NCBI GenBank assembly: GCA_963731745.1 | Contig: CAVSWT010000003.1 | Span: 7,648-71,647 of the forward strand | DNA: 64,000 nt | Origin: CAVSWT01 sp963731745 | Lineage (GTDB): Bacteria; Bacteroidota; Ignavibacteria; Ignavibacteriales; Ignavibacteriaceae | Direction of reading: 5' to 3' | Shown here: positions 55,887 through 63,902 of the stretch, piece by piece | Position numbering within the stretch: the stretch's first letter is position 1 | Layout: every line of letters starts with the position of its first letter | The notes under the pieces: generated by a model | Told to the model about the DNA's origin: nothing | What the model saw: only the letters and a program-made list of their open reading frames with translations | Database searches by the model: none | Program-made: the position numbers and the translations under genes

Positions 55887-56573
55887 ATGAAGTACTTTTA
55901 TTTTCTTATAATTTTCATTCTCTCTTTTAATTTAACTTTAGCACAAGATTCTTCTAAAACCAATAATAAAGAATTAAAACATGGCTTGGAGTTCCAAATT
56001 GGAAATTTACTTACTCTAACAAATTTTAATAACTATACTTTTTCCTATAGATATTGTTTAAATAACATTTCCGGGATAAGAATAGGATTACTAACAAATA
56101 TAAATAAAGATGACTATGACGTTACCCAAAAATTAGATAGTATTTCTAATAGCCCACAAGAATATAATCACAATTATAATTTGAAAATATCAATTCAATA
56201 TCTCTATAGTGTTATGAATTATAACAAGTTTTCCCTAATATTTGGTGGAGGGCCATTTATATCATACAGTAAACGTGATTATAAATCAGCCTCTCTTTAT
56301 TCCTCATACACCGTCAAATATGAAGATAACAACAAAACAACCAGCTATGGTTTAGACATAATTTTAGGAACCGAATACAAATTATCAGAAAATGTAATAT
56401 TATCAGGTGAATATGGGTTAACAATATCAAAAGCAAATTCAGATATAGAAAGTTTTCAGAATTATAATTATACTGATGGAAGCCCAAATTATATAAGAAG
56501 TGAAAGTGGACAAATAGATTCATTCACCACAAGAGGATTAGGTGTAAATTTAGGTTTGTCAATATTCTTTTAA
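55887..56573 (+). CDS. Cassette 3: outer-membrane beta-barrel protein
   Basis: 228 residues. Signal peptide FLIIFILSFNLTLAQ is followed by a barrel-like body: HGLEFQIGNLLTLTNFNNY, YCLNNISGIRIGLLTNIN, NLKISIQYLYSV, SLIFGGGPFISYSKRD and the C-terminal GLGVNLGLSIFF ending in Phe. The ribosome-binding site is AAAGGGTGAAATC. Intact, complete cassette gene, no internal promoter seen. Function unknown; similar in type but not obviously homologous to cassette 1. Confidence 0.8.
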   Translation: MKYFYFLIIFILSFNLTLAQDSSKTNNKELKHGLEFQIGNLLTLTNFNNYTFSYRYCLNNISGIRIGLLTNINKDDYDVTQKLDSISNSPQEYNHNYNLKISIQYLYSVMNYNKFSLIFGGGPFISYSKRDYKSASLYSSYTVKYEDNNKTTSYGLDIILGTEYKLSENVILSGEYGLTISKANSDIESFQNYNYTDGSPNYIRSESGQIDSFTTRGLGVNLGLSIFF

Positions 56574-56581
56574 GTAAAGTG

Positions 56582-56769
56582 GTATAACCCGCGGCTCAAG
56601 GCGACAGCGATTTCGCTCTTGGCAATTTTGGGGTTTTCGGGTTTGTCGTTCCGTGTTTAGTTTCTTGTTCAACGTTGTTCTGTTATGAAAGATTTTTTTA
56701 ATTATAAAATTTACTAATTAAATCGGCATTGTTGTTCTGGGCTGCGCCTTAGCCGCAAAGCCGTTAGGC
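56582..56769. other. attC site 3
   Basis: R'' GTATAAC (56582-56588) through R' GTTAGGC (56763-56769). AGTGGTATAAC at its start matches, in reverse complement, GTTATACCACT at the cassette start (55852). The whole site is nearly identical to sites 2, 4 and 5. Confidence 0.95.
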
Positions 56770-56786
56770 ATATATGTGAGGAAATT

Positions 56787-57489
56787 ATGAAATATAAATT
56801 TTTAATTATTATAGTTTCACTAATCTTTGTTAATCAAAATATTTTATCACAAAATAATTTTGCATTCGGTATTAATTTAATACCTGCAATAACTTATTCA
56901 TATTCACCATCAGATTTACCTTCACCCAAAAATAATTTTGGTTATTCATTTGGAATTACTGGCATCTATTTTATTCAACCAAATCTAATTATAGAGACTG
57001 GGTTAAATATCAGATTAAAAAACTTTTATATGCGAAAGATATATTGGATACAAGAAAAGCTTGGATAGATGTTAATGGAAATGGAATAGTAGATGCAGAA
57101 GATAGATTCGATTATTCTCGTCTTGTTCCGACAGATTTTTCAAACAAATATTCAAGCATAAGTTTACCAATAACTATAAACTATAAAACGAGTACAAAAA
57201 ACACTACAAGTTTTATTGGTTCATTTGGTGATTAATTTTAATTATATATATAATATTGAAGGAATAAGTAAATCAAAACAGTTCGGTGAAAATTCTGAAG
57301 GAAATAATATCAACAGATGATTTTAGCTCATCAATTTCTATTGGCGTAGCATTATTTCAGCCATTAACTAAAAATATATTTTTGACAGTGGGACCTAAAT
57401 ACTTTTTTGATTTTTATACAAACCAAAAAGATTTGGAAGCAAAATTCCATACTTTAGGATTGGAAATAAAATTGTATTATTTGCTGTAA
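56787..57489 (+). pseudogene. Cassette 4: outer-membrane protein gene with several frameshifts
   Basis: MKYKFLIIIVSLIFVNQNIL is a signal peptide, followed by FAFGINLIPAITYSYSPSDL and a barrel pattern. The frame changes near 57025 (LKNFYMRK to AKDILDTRKAWIDVNGNGIV), again near 57230 (SFIGSFG to VNFNYIYNIEGIS), and again near 57290-57310 before STDDFSSSISIGVALFQPL and the C-terminal LGLEIKLYYL. The middle part, DVNGNGIVDAEDRFDYSRL, resembles a dockerin-like calcium loop. Three or more shifts make this a decayed gene or a poorly sequenced one. The protein type matches cassettes 1 and 3. Confidence 0.75.
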
Positions 57490-57493
57490 ATAT

Positions 57494-57658
57494 GCCTAAC
57501 CCGCGGCTCAAGGCGACAGCGATTTCGCTCTTGGCAATTTTGGGGTTTTCGGGTTTGTCTTTCCGTGTTTAGTTTCTTGTTCAACGTATTCGTGTTATGA
57601 ATGATTTTTTTAATTATAAAATTTACTAATTAAATCGGCATTGCTGTTATGGGCTGCG
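57494..57658. other. attC site 4, left part (interrupted by IS)
   Basis: R'' GCCTAAC (57494-57500), L'' CGCGGCTCAAGGCG and the centre are intact to GGGCTGCG, where the IS begins. ATATGCCTAAC is the reverse complement of GTTAGGCATAT at the cassette start (56763). The remainder is at 59336-59364. Confidence 0.93.
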
Positions 57659-59335
57659 AGTCTGTCCGGCAACTACCAATTAATTATAAAAATTAATAGA
57701 TTAGGGAAAAACAAATTTGAAAGTATAACGGGATGAAATTTAAGCCCTACGAGCAACACCAGCTTTCACTCCTCCCCCCTTGTATAGATGAACTTGTAAG
57801 CAAAGATCACTTTGTACACTTCCTTGACAGAATAGTAGAACAATTAGACTTTAAAGAACTCTACGGCAGCTATTCAGAGGAAGGCAATAGTGCATACCAT
57901 CCGAAGATGCTGATAAAAATATTAATCTATGCATACACAATAGCAGTAAGAAGTTCCCGCCAGATAGAATCAAAACTGATCAGCGACATATACTTTATGT
58001 ACTTAAGCGGAGGACAGAAACCAAACTTCAGAACCATCAGTGACTTCAGAAAAGATAAGGGAAAATATTTCAAGCTGTATTTTAAGGAGGTGCTTCAGAT
58101 ATGCCGCCGGATGGGAATGGCAAGCTTAGGACACGTATCAATAGACGGCAGCAAGATAAAGGCAAACGGCCATAAGAGTAAAAACAGAAGAGAGAAAGAA
58201 CTTCGCAGAGAAGAATATCTTCTTGAACAGAAGATAAGGGAAATAGTAAATCAAGCAGAGCGGATAGACGAACATGAAGATGAACTCTATGGAGAAAAAA
58301 GAGGAGATGAGCTGCCGGAGGAACTTCAGGATGAAAAGAAGATGCTTGAAAAAATAAAACAAGCACGTGAAGAGCTCAAAGAAAGAAAGCTAAAGGAAGT
58401 AAACATAACAGAGCCTGAAGCACACCTAATGAAGACCAATAACGGAGGCTATGATGTATGCTATAATGCCCAGATATCCGTAGACAGCGATAAGCAGATA
58501 ATAACAGCAGCAGAGTTAACCAATCAAGGAGGAGATAATCATCAGTTAGTTCCAATATATGAAAAGACAATACAGAACAATGATGGCAGCAAACCAAAAG
58601 AAATTTCAACAGACTCAGGATACTTCAGCGGTGAGAATTACCTCTACTTAGAGAAGAATAAAATAGATGCATATATACCGGACTGCAAGCTTAAGAAAGA
58701 AACTGATGAACAAGGCAATGAAATAATAGGAAGATTTGACAGAAGGAACTTTAAGTATGATCAACAGCAAGATGAATACATATGTCCGGAAGGAAGAAGA
58801 TTAGTCTTTAGAAGGAATGAAACAAGGAAAGGAGTAAAGAGCCGTCACTATGAAAGCACCGACTGCAGCGGATGTAAATACCAAAGTGAATGTGTAAGAA
58901 AATCCAAAAGAGGAAATCGTCAAATACAGATATATGAGAATGACGATTACAAAATTATGATGAGACGGAAATTGAGAAGTGAAGAAGGAAAGAAGAAATA
59001 TAATAAGAGGATGGCAACCGTAGAGCCCGTATTTGCACATATCAAAAATGTAATGAACTTCAGAAGCTTTTTGCTGAGAGGAATGCAGAAGGCAAACTAT
59101 GAATTTACACTTATATGTTTGGTGCATAACCTAAAGAAGCTGCACAGCTTTATGGCAGAATGCCCCGCATAAGCTGATCTTTTTTCTTATGGATAAATAG
59201 AAAAACATGTTAAATATTAGATTTATGCCTGACAAAAGTCCAAAGAAAATAAAAAAATAAAAATTAATACAAGAAAGAATTTTAATTTCCTTTTTTAATA
59301 ATAAATAAAATTACACGGCAGTTGGCGGACAGACT
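57659..59335 (+). mobile_element. IS1182-family insertion sequence in attC4
   Basis: 1677 bp. Terminal inverted repeats AGTCTGTCCGGCAACTACC (left) and the complement of GGCAGTTGGCGGACAGACT (right), 17 of 19 matching. A 6-bp target duplication GCTGCG lies at 57653-57658 and 59336-59341; restoring one copy rebuilds the attC sequence GGGCTGCGCCTTAG exactly. One transposase gene inside. Confidence 0.94.
57733..59172 (+). CDS. IS1182-family transposase
   Basis: 479 residues. The N-terminal DUF772 domain (MKFKPYEQHQLSLLPPCIDEL, SAYHPKMLIKILIYAYTIA, RKDKGKYFKLYF) is followed by a DDE catalytic region: VSIDGSKIKANGHKSKNRRE (first Asp), EISTDSGYFSGENYLY (second Asp), and the C-terminal TVEPVFAHIKNVMNFRSFLL (Glu), preceded by a four-Cys zinc-like pair (CSGCKYQSEC). 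A long charged insert at about 150-230 is typical of the family. It catalyses cut-and-paste-type movement of the element. Full length and apparently intact. Confidence 0.95.
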   Translation: MKFKPYEQHQLSLLPPCIDELVSKDHFVHFLDRIVEQLDFKELYGSYSEEGNSAYHPKMLIKILIYAYTIAVRSSRQIESKLISDIYFMYLSGGQKPNFRTISDFRKDKGKYFKLYFKEVLQICRRMGMASLGHVSIDGSKIKANGHKSKNRREKELRREEYLLEQKIREIVNQAERIDEHEDELYGEKRGDELPEELQDEKKMLEKIKQAREELKERKLKEVNITEPEAHLMKTNNGGYDVCYNAQISVDSDKQIITAAELTNQGGDNHQLVPIYEKTIQNNDGSKPKEISTDSGYFSGENYLYLEKNKIDAYIPDCKLKKETDEQGNEIIGRFDRRNFKYDQQQDEYICPEGRRLVFRRNETRKGVKSRHYESTDCSGCKYQSECVRKSKRGNRQIQIYENDDYKIMMRRKLRSEEGKKKYNKRMATVEPVFAHIKNVMNFRSFLLRGMQKANYEFTLICLVHNLKKLHSFMAECPA

Positions 59336-59364
59336 GCTGCGCCTTAGCCGCAACTCCGTTATAC
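59336..59364. other. attC site 4, right part
   Basis: Target duplicate GCTGCG, then CCTTAGCCGCAACTCC and R' GTTATAC (59358-59364). Together with 57494-57658 it forms a standard attC. Confidence 0.93.
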
Positions 59365-59377
59365 GGTAAAATAGAAG

Positions 59378-59844
59378 ATGAAAAAAATATTCCTAATTAT
59401 ATTCGCTGTAGTATTTATATCATGAGCGGACTTGAAAGTGGAAAATCTGGATTTTCTTCGAATATAAATGAATCAAAAAAAAGAGGAGTAGATTTTAAAA
59501 GTAAATCAGTTATAAAAGTTGATAATGAAGATAAAATGGGCAAAGAAATTCAAGTCAATGAATTTTGGTATGAAAATATGTGGATGAAAGGTCAATCAGC
59601 AAATGAGGTAAAAATTGATTCGGCAAATTTACAATATAGTGCAACAATTAATACAAGTCTAAATGAGGATTCATTATGTGTTGTTTATAACAAAAACTAC
59701 GGATTTTATTTAGGTGTCTTTCATTCTCAAATGTATGCGTATGCATACTTAAAAAAATCAGATGTTCCAGATACTGTTGTGTTAGAATTCTTTATTAAGA
59801 AAAATGGAAAGAATAAGAAAATTAAAACAGTATTGTTTAAATAA
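59378..59844 (+). CDS. Cassette 5: small lipoprotein, frameshifted in the signal peptide
   Basis: ATG 59378 opens MKKIFLIIFAVVFIS, then a TGA stop at 59423. From 59422 the other frame gives SGLESGKSGFSSNINESKKR and continues to KIKTVLFK. One missing base would restore a lipobox-like FIS(C)SGLES join, so the original was probably a lipoprotein of about 155 residues. The two frames overlap as ATGA, so re-initiation is also possible. The mature part is basic and beta-rich (NEFWYENMWMKG, YAYAYLKKSDVPDTVVLEF). No family recognised. Confidence 0.7.
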
Positions 59845-59847
59845 ACC

Positions 59848-60034
59848 GTATAACCCGCGGCTCAAGGCGACAGCGATTTCGCTCTCGGCATTTTGGGGTT
59901 TTAGGGTTTATCGTTCCGTGTTTAGTTTCTTGTTCAACGTTGTTCTACTATGAAAGATTTTTTTAATTATAAAATTTATTAATTAAATCGGCATTGCTGT
60001 TCTGGGCTGCGCCTTAGCCGCAACTCCGTTAGGC
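59848..60034. other. attC site 5
   Basis: R'' GTATAAC (59848-59854), R' GTTAGGC (60028-60034). ACCGTATAAC is the reverse complement of GTTATACGGT at the cassette start (59358). Slight differences from sites 2-4 in the centre (GCTCTCGGCATTTTGGGG). Confidence 0.95.
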
Positions 60035-60059
60035 AACATAAAATACAAGGGAGATAAAA

Positions 60060-61332
60060 ATGAAAAGTATAATAAAATTATCGTTTATATCTTTCCTATT
60101 AATCTCAATTAAAATTGAAGCTCAATGGTTTTCTCAAAATTCTGATGTTACTGTCAATCTAAATAGTGTTTCGTTTTTTAATGAAACAAATGGATGGGTA
60201 ACGGGTGATAGCGGAACTATTCTATATACTTCTGATGGTGGAACTAAATGGGAAAGACAAACAACAAACTATACGACTCCATTATTAAGTATTTCATTTT
60301 GTGATGAATCAAATGGATGGGCGGTTGGTGATGATGGTATTATCCTAAAAACAACAAACAAAGGAAATGATTGGAGTAGAGTTTATAACGATACTTCAAT
60401 TTATATAAGAAACCTTAAAGTTGAATGTATTTCACCTACACAAATATTTATTCTTAGGGATAGATTTGAAGAGGATTTTTATACAGATACAAAAATTTGG
60501 AAAACCACTAATAGCGGGGAGACTTGGGAAGATATTTCACCCTATAATAGTTGGTTTAGATATATTACAGATATTAGCTTTACTTCATCAATAAATGGCT
60601 GGGCTTGTGGATTTGGCGGACAAAATCTTGACGGATACCAAATTCATTGCACAACAGATGGTGGAGCAAACTGGGATACAAAATATTTTAATTCTCCTAC
60701 TTTATGGTCAATGCAAAAAATATTATTTAAGAAATACAACCGAAGGTTGGGCTACCGATTGGGATACTTTGTATTACACTTCTGACGGTGGTGAAATATG
60801 GAATGTTTCTGGCGTTCCAAATTTTAATGATTTAACTGACATTGTTATGTTTGGAAATATTGGCTATGCAAGCAGACTTATAGGGAAAATCAAAAAGACA
60901 ACGGATTTTGGAAATAGTTGGATTGAACAATCTACTGCTCCAAATAATTTTGTAACTGATATTGAATTTATTAATGAAAATATTGGTTGGGCAGTTGGAT
61001 GGAATGGAATGATTTATAAAACAACTAATGGAGGTGTTACGTCTGTTGATGAAGATAATCAGATTATAAAATCATTTACACTTTATCAGAATTATCCTAA
61101 TCCATTCAATCCAAATACAACTATAAGTTATTTTATTCCAGAAGAATCATTTGTAAAATTACAAGTTTTTAATTCTCTTGGTCAGATAGTAAAAGTCTTG
61201 GTAAATGGAAATTATAAGTCTGGAGAATACAAAATTAATTTTTCTGCTGATGGTTTATCAAGTGGAGTTTATTATTATCAATTAACTTCAGAAAATAATA
61301 CTATAACAAAGAAATTTATGTTGGTTAAGTAA
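60060..61332 (+). CDS. Cassette 6: YCF48-like beta-propeller protein with T9SS sorting domain, frameshifted
   Basis: About 424 residues in two frames. Signal peptide FISFLLISIKIEAQ; then YCF48/BNR-type propeller repeats (NGWVTGDSGTILYTSDGGTK, NGWAVGDDGIILKTTNKGND, GWAVGWNGMIYKTTNGG). The C-terminus is a type IX secretion sorting domain: SFTLYQNYPNPFNPNTTISY, NSLGQIVKVLVNGNY, LSSGVYYYQLTSENNTITKK. The frame shifts at an A6 run, 60715-60720: LWSMQK then KYYLRNTTEGWATDWDTLYY. The protein would be exported by T9SS and anchored at the surface. A T9SS substrate on an integron cassette is noteworthy. Confidence 0.88.
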
Positions 61333-61337
61333 ATGTT

Positions 61338-61344
61338 GCCTAAC
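61338..61344. other. attC site 6, R'' box (rest displaced by IS)
   Basis: GCCTAAC. ATGTTGCCTAAC (61333-61344) is the reverse complement of GTTAGGCAACAT at 60028-60039, so cassette 6 ends here. The L''-like part lies beyond the IS at 62713. Confidence 0.88.
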
Positions 61345-61363
61345 CTCTTTAATAAGTAAAAAG

Positions 61364-61628
61364 TCAATAGATAAGTAGAGAATAATATTCATGGTTTCGA
61401 TTCAATTATATAAAGTTCTTTGATACATTGATCTACAAATAATTCATAAACTTAAACAACTACTTTTGCCTTAATATCTATGTGGCTGCATATGGCAACC
61501 AAACCTCTTTAGGGACTTACTCCAAGATGAACTTGAAGTTGCATAGTAAATACTATACTATTCCAGATATTTTATTGGCAAGCGCATTACTTCCCAATCC
61601 CGCGGAACGGATATGCTTGGCTAACCAG
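61364..61628 (-). ncRNA. Candidate bridge-RNA region of the IS1111-group element
   Basis: About 265 bp with no gene, between the transposase stop (61629) and the element end, that is, downstream of the coding region. IS1111-group elements carry the bridge RNA at this side (known for the family), while here only about 60 bp lie upstream of the start codon. The RNA itself, its start and its guide loops were not resolved by eye. Confidence 0.4.
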
Positions 61629-62645
61629 TTAGGCGTAGGGGCTTGTAATGCGCGGCCATTGTAATGATTTCTTATGTTCTAATTCTTGGCCTTTGAATTT
61701 GTTGTTAAAGTCTGTTTTATTTTTTAATACATGATATACTATTTCTGCCAGCTGTTTGGCTATTATTGTTTTGGCTATTTGTTTGTTTTTCTTTCTCAGT
61801 AATTTGTCGTGGCATTTTCGTATTACCGGATAGTGCTGAACGGCATGTATAGCAGCATCACAGAATACTACCTTTAGGTATTTGTTTCCGTCTTTGGAGG
61901 ACCGCTGTTTTGATTTACCTCCGGAGTTACGGGCTGAGGGGACTAACCGGCAATAAGAAAAGAAGTTCTTTACATCCGGGAAACGATGGATGTCATCAAC
62001 TTCAAGAAAAATAGTAAAAGCATTCATTTTCCCTATGCCCGGTATCCACAGTAGACGCTGTATATCATCATTTGGAATGAGGAATGGATAAAGCTGTTTT
62101 TCAAGATCAAGCATTTGTTCGTTTAGTATTTCTTCTACTTTACAGAGTTGTTCATACTGAAATTTTGGTATACCGGTAAGTTGAGTTGGTGAATCATAAT
62201 TATATTTAGCCAGCAGAAGCTGCATGGAGTTGGTTATGGATGTATGACGCTGAACTATTTTTAGTCTGGCTCTAAGGGCATCACGAAGCAGACGATTTTC
62301 TGCGGAGATTTTATGTGCAGCCGGGATATAATCCATACGAAGAAGCTGAGCAAGTGTATGAGAATCTACTTTATCGGTTTTAACTTTCGCATAGGCAATT
62401 GCTTTAACATACTTGGCATGTGCAAGTACCAAAGGAATGTTGATTGAAGTTAATAGATCATTCAGCCAGTACCAGGTCATAGTTGATTCAACTGTTGTTT
62501 TATGTTCTCCCGGAAGTGAGTTGAAATATTGAATAAAATTGTGAGCAACGTTTTTCAGATTCTCCTGTTTAACAACAGCTCCTGAAGAATCAACAGTAGT
62601 TAAGTAAGAAGTGAATTTATGCAGATCAATACCTGTGTAATACAT
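61629..62645 (-). CDS. IS110/IS1111-family transposase (DEDD recombinase)
   Basis: 338 residues. The N-terminal DEDD RuvC-like domain opens MYYTGIDLHKFTSYLTTVDS (first Asp), with TTVESTMTWYWLNDLL (Glu) and KTDKVDSHTLAQLLRMDYIP (Asp pair). The C-terminal transposase_20 domain contains LLWIPGIGKMNAFTIFLEV, FFSYCRLVPSARNSGGKSKQ and the Ser nucleophile motif RNSGGK. The final residues (KGQELEHKKSLQWPRI) are variable. It should catalyse RNA-guided recombination of the element. The start ATG at 62645 has AGGAGG eight bases ahead. Confidence 0.94.
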   Translation of the reverse strand: MYYTGIDLHKFTSYLTTVDSSGAVVKQENLKNVAHNFIQYFNSLPGEHKTTVESTMTWYWLNDLLTSINIPLVLAHAKYVKAIAYAKVKTDKVDSHTLAQLLRMDYIPAAHKISAENRLLRDALRARLKIVQRHTSITNSMQLLLAKYNYDSPTQLTGIPKFQYEQLCKVEEILNEQMLDLEKQLYPFLIPNDDIQRLLWIPGIGKMNAFTIFLEVDDIHRFPDVKNFFSYCRLVPSARNSGGKSKQRSSKDGNKYLKVVFCDAAIHAVQHYPVIRKCHDKLLRKKNKQIAKTIIAKQLAEIVYHVLKNKTDFNNKFKGQELEHKKSLQWPRITSPYA

Positions 62646-62711
62646 TTGATACCTCCTAAAGTTAAAATATTGTTTGATGAACTAATTTAACTTTTTACTT
62701 ATTGGAAATAT

Positions 62712-63101
62712 CAAGCGCCTCAAGCCGACCGCAATTTTCGCTCTTGGCAGTTTTATTTAATCCGGGCTGTGTGTTTTGGCAAACACTATTCAGCAAAGAA
62801 AAAACTTTTTAATTCGTTCTGTTCGAAGCTTTTGCCATTAGTTTCATTCACTCATATGATTTATTCAGCTAAGCGCACAGTTTGCTGTTTGATTTTTGAT
62901 TGTATTTTAAGAATTGTTTGCCAAAACCCAAACTAATTCCACATCCTTGATTCGGGTTTGACATTAAATTCTGTACTCCTTCCGATGGATAAAATAAGGT
63001 CCAAAAATTTCCTAAAGATCTATTTGGCCCCTCTTAAATTCTTTTCTACAAAACTTTCGGTATAAGAAACACATACTAACAACAATAAAAAAGGAGTTAC
63101 T
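62712..63101. other. Gene-free region: attC6 L''-like segment and long inverted repeat
   Basis: 390 bp. It begins AAGCGCCTCAAGCCGACCGC and CGCTCTTGGCAGTTTT, similar to the L'' side of the other attC sites. A 13-bp inverted repeat, GTTTTGGCAAACA (62773-62785) and TGTTTGCCAAAAC (62925-62937), encloses an AT-rich centre, as in a large attC fold. No convincing R' box was found, so the right end of attC6 is not placed. The final 40 bp are the leader of the amidoligase gene (AAGGAG before the ATG). Confidence 0.5.
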
Positions 63102-63642
63102 ATGTGTTTCACTTTAGGCTGCGATCCGGAACTAATCTGTAGACGCAACGGCCAATTCATTTCAGCTGACCGCTACTTCAAACAAAACTCTTCATTCGGA
63201 CTGGACGGCTGTGAGTCCACGGCAGAAGTTCGCCCCGGTTATTCCGAAAGCCCCATCGATTTAACCAGCAAGATATATCAGATCTTAGATTACGGCGACA
63301 GTAAAGCCGATGATCTGGAGTTTTACTCCTGCCATTTTGTTGATGATTATGCAATCGGCGGGCATATCCATTTCAGCATTCAACCGGAACCAAATATTAT
63401 AAAATCACTGGATATAGTACTCGGCTCTTTAAGCAGCTGTATATGATGATAAAGAACAGAAACAAAAACGTGAGCGTACCGGCTACGGTAAAGCTGAGCT
63501 CATACCGAAAAAAATCATACGGCTTTGAATACAGAACGCCGGGTTTCTTTTTCCTACTTTCTCCTTCAACGGCTTTGGTCACCTTAACACTTGCAAAACT
63601 GGCAGTACTGGGGAACAACGGAGGATAATCTCAATTTTGTTG
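63102..63642 (+). pseudogene. phiEco32-type COOH-NH2 ligase (amidoligase), frameshifted
   Basis: The first frame, 63102-63446, shows family motifs LGCDPELICR, FGLDGCESTAEVRPG and IGGHIHFSIQ of type-2 amidoligases (glutamate-cysteine-ligase-like fold). The frame shifts near 63441 (SLSSC to YDDKEQKQKRERTGYGKAEL) and again in the A7 run 63508-63514, where PKKSYGFEYRTPGFFF continues. The end near 63628 (LGNNGG) is uncertain. The DNA is visibly more GC-rich than the rest, with a strong AAGGAG ribosome-binding site. The family joins amino acids or peptides to carboxylates (family knowledge). Likely phage-derived or otherwise transferred. Confidence 0.75.
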
Positions 63643-63643
63643 A

Positions 63644-63901
63644 ATGAAGAACCGCCAGCAATCATGTACTTTTCTTAAGAACCTAAAACATTATCTGCAT
63701 ACTATTCCCGATGACTGTAGAGAAGGACTGAAAGAGCTTGATATGCTAATAAGTAAAAAGTGGGATTGGAATCAAGATATACTTCCCGCTTGGGGATTGG
63801 CAGCATGGGGAGAGGTACAAACTGCGAAGAGAATATCCGGTGATGAAGGGAACAACCCGGGATGGGCATTTGATCAGCCGTATTGCGAGAAGATGCCATA
63901 A
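63644..63901 (+). other. Open frame continuing the amidoligase region
   Basis: 85 codons from ATG 63644 giving helical LKNLKHYLHTIPDDCREGL and LDMLISKKWDWNQDILPAW, ending DQPYCEKMP. It probably is the C-terminal part of the frameshifted amidoligase gene (the family has a helical C-terminus) rather than a separate gene: no ribosome-binding site is visible and the other two frames upstream stop nearby. Compositionally like the amidoligase part. Confidence 0.45.
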
Positions 63902-63902
63902 C

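Larger units (their letters stand above)
52438..61344 (+). mobile_element. Integron: intI platform plus six gene cassettes
   Basis: An integron integrase gene, a small associated gene, an attI-like junction at 53932/53933, and six cassettes, each one gene plus an attC of about 187 bp. Cassettes run 53933-54784, 54785-55852, 55853-56763, 56764-59358 (interrupted by an IS), 59359-60028 and 60029 onward. All genes point the same way. attC sites 2-5 are nearly identical, as in sedentary chromosomal integrons. Two insertion sequences sit inside attC sites. Confidence 0.93.
61345..62711 (-). mobile_element. IS1111-group (IS110-family) insertion sequence in attC6
   Basis: About 1.37 kb. Subterminal inverted repeats AATAAGTAAAAAG (61351-61363) and CTTTTTACTTATT (62691-62703) are perfect over 13 bp, set a few bases in from the ends, a hallmark of the IS1111 group. 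The left end joins R'' of attC6, and the right end joins AAGCGCCTCAAGCCGACC, which resembles the L'' region of other attC sites. Exact ends are uncertain by a few bases; no target duplication is expected for this family. Confidence 0.85.
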
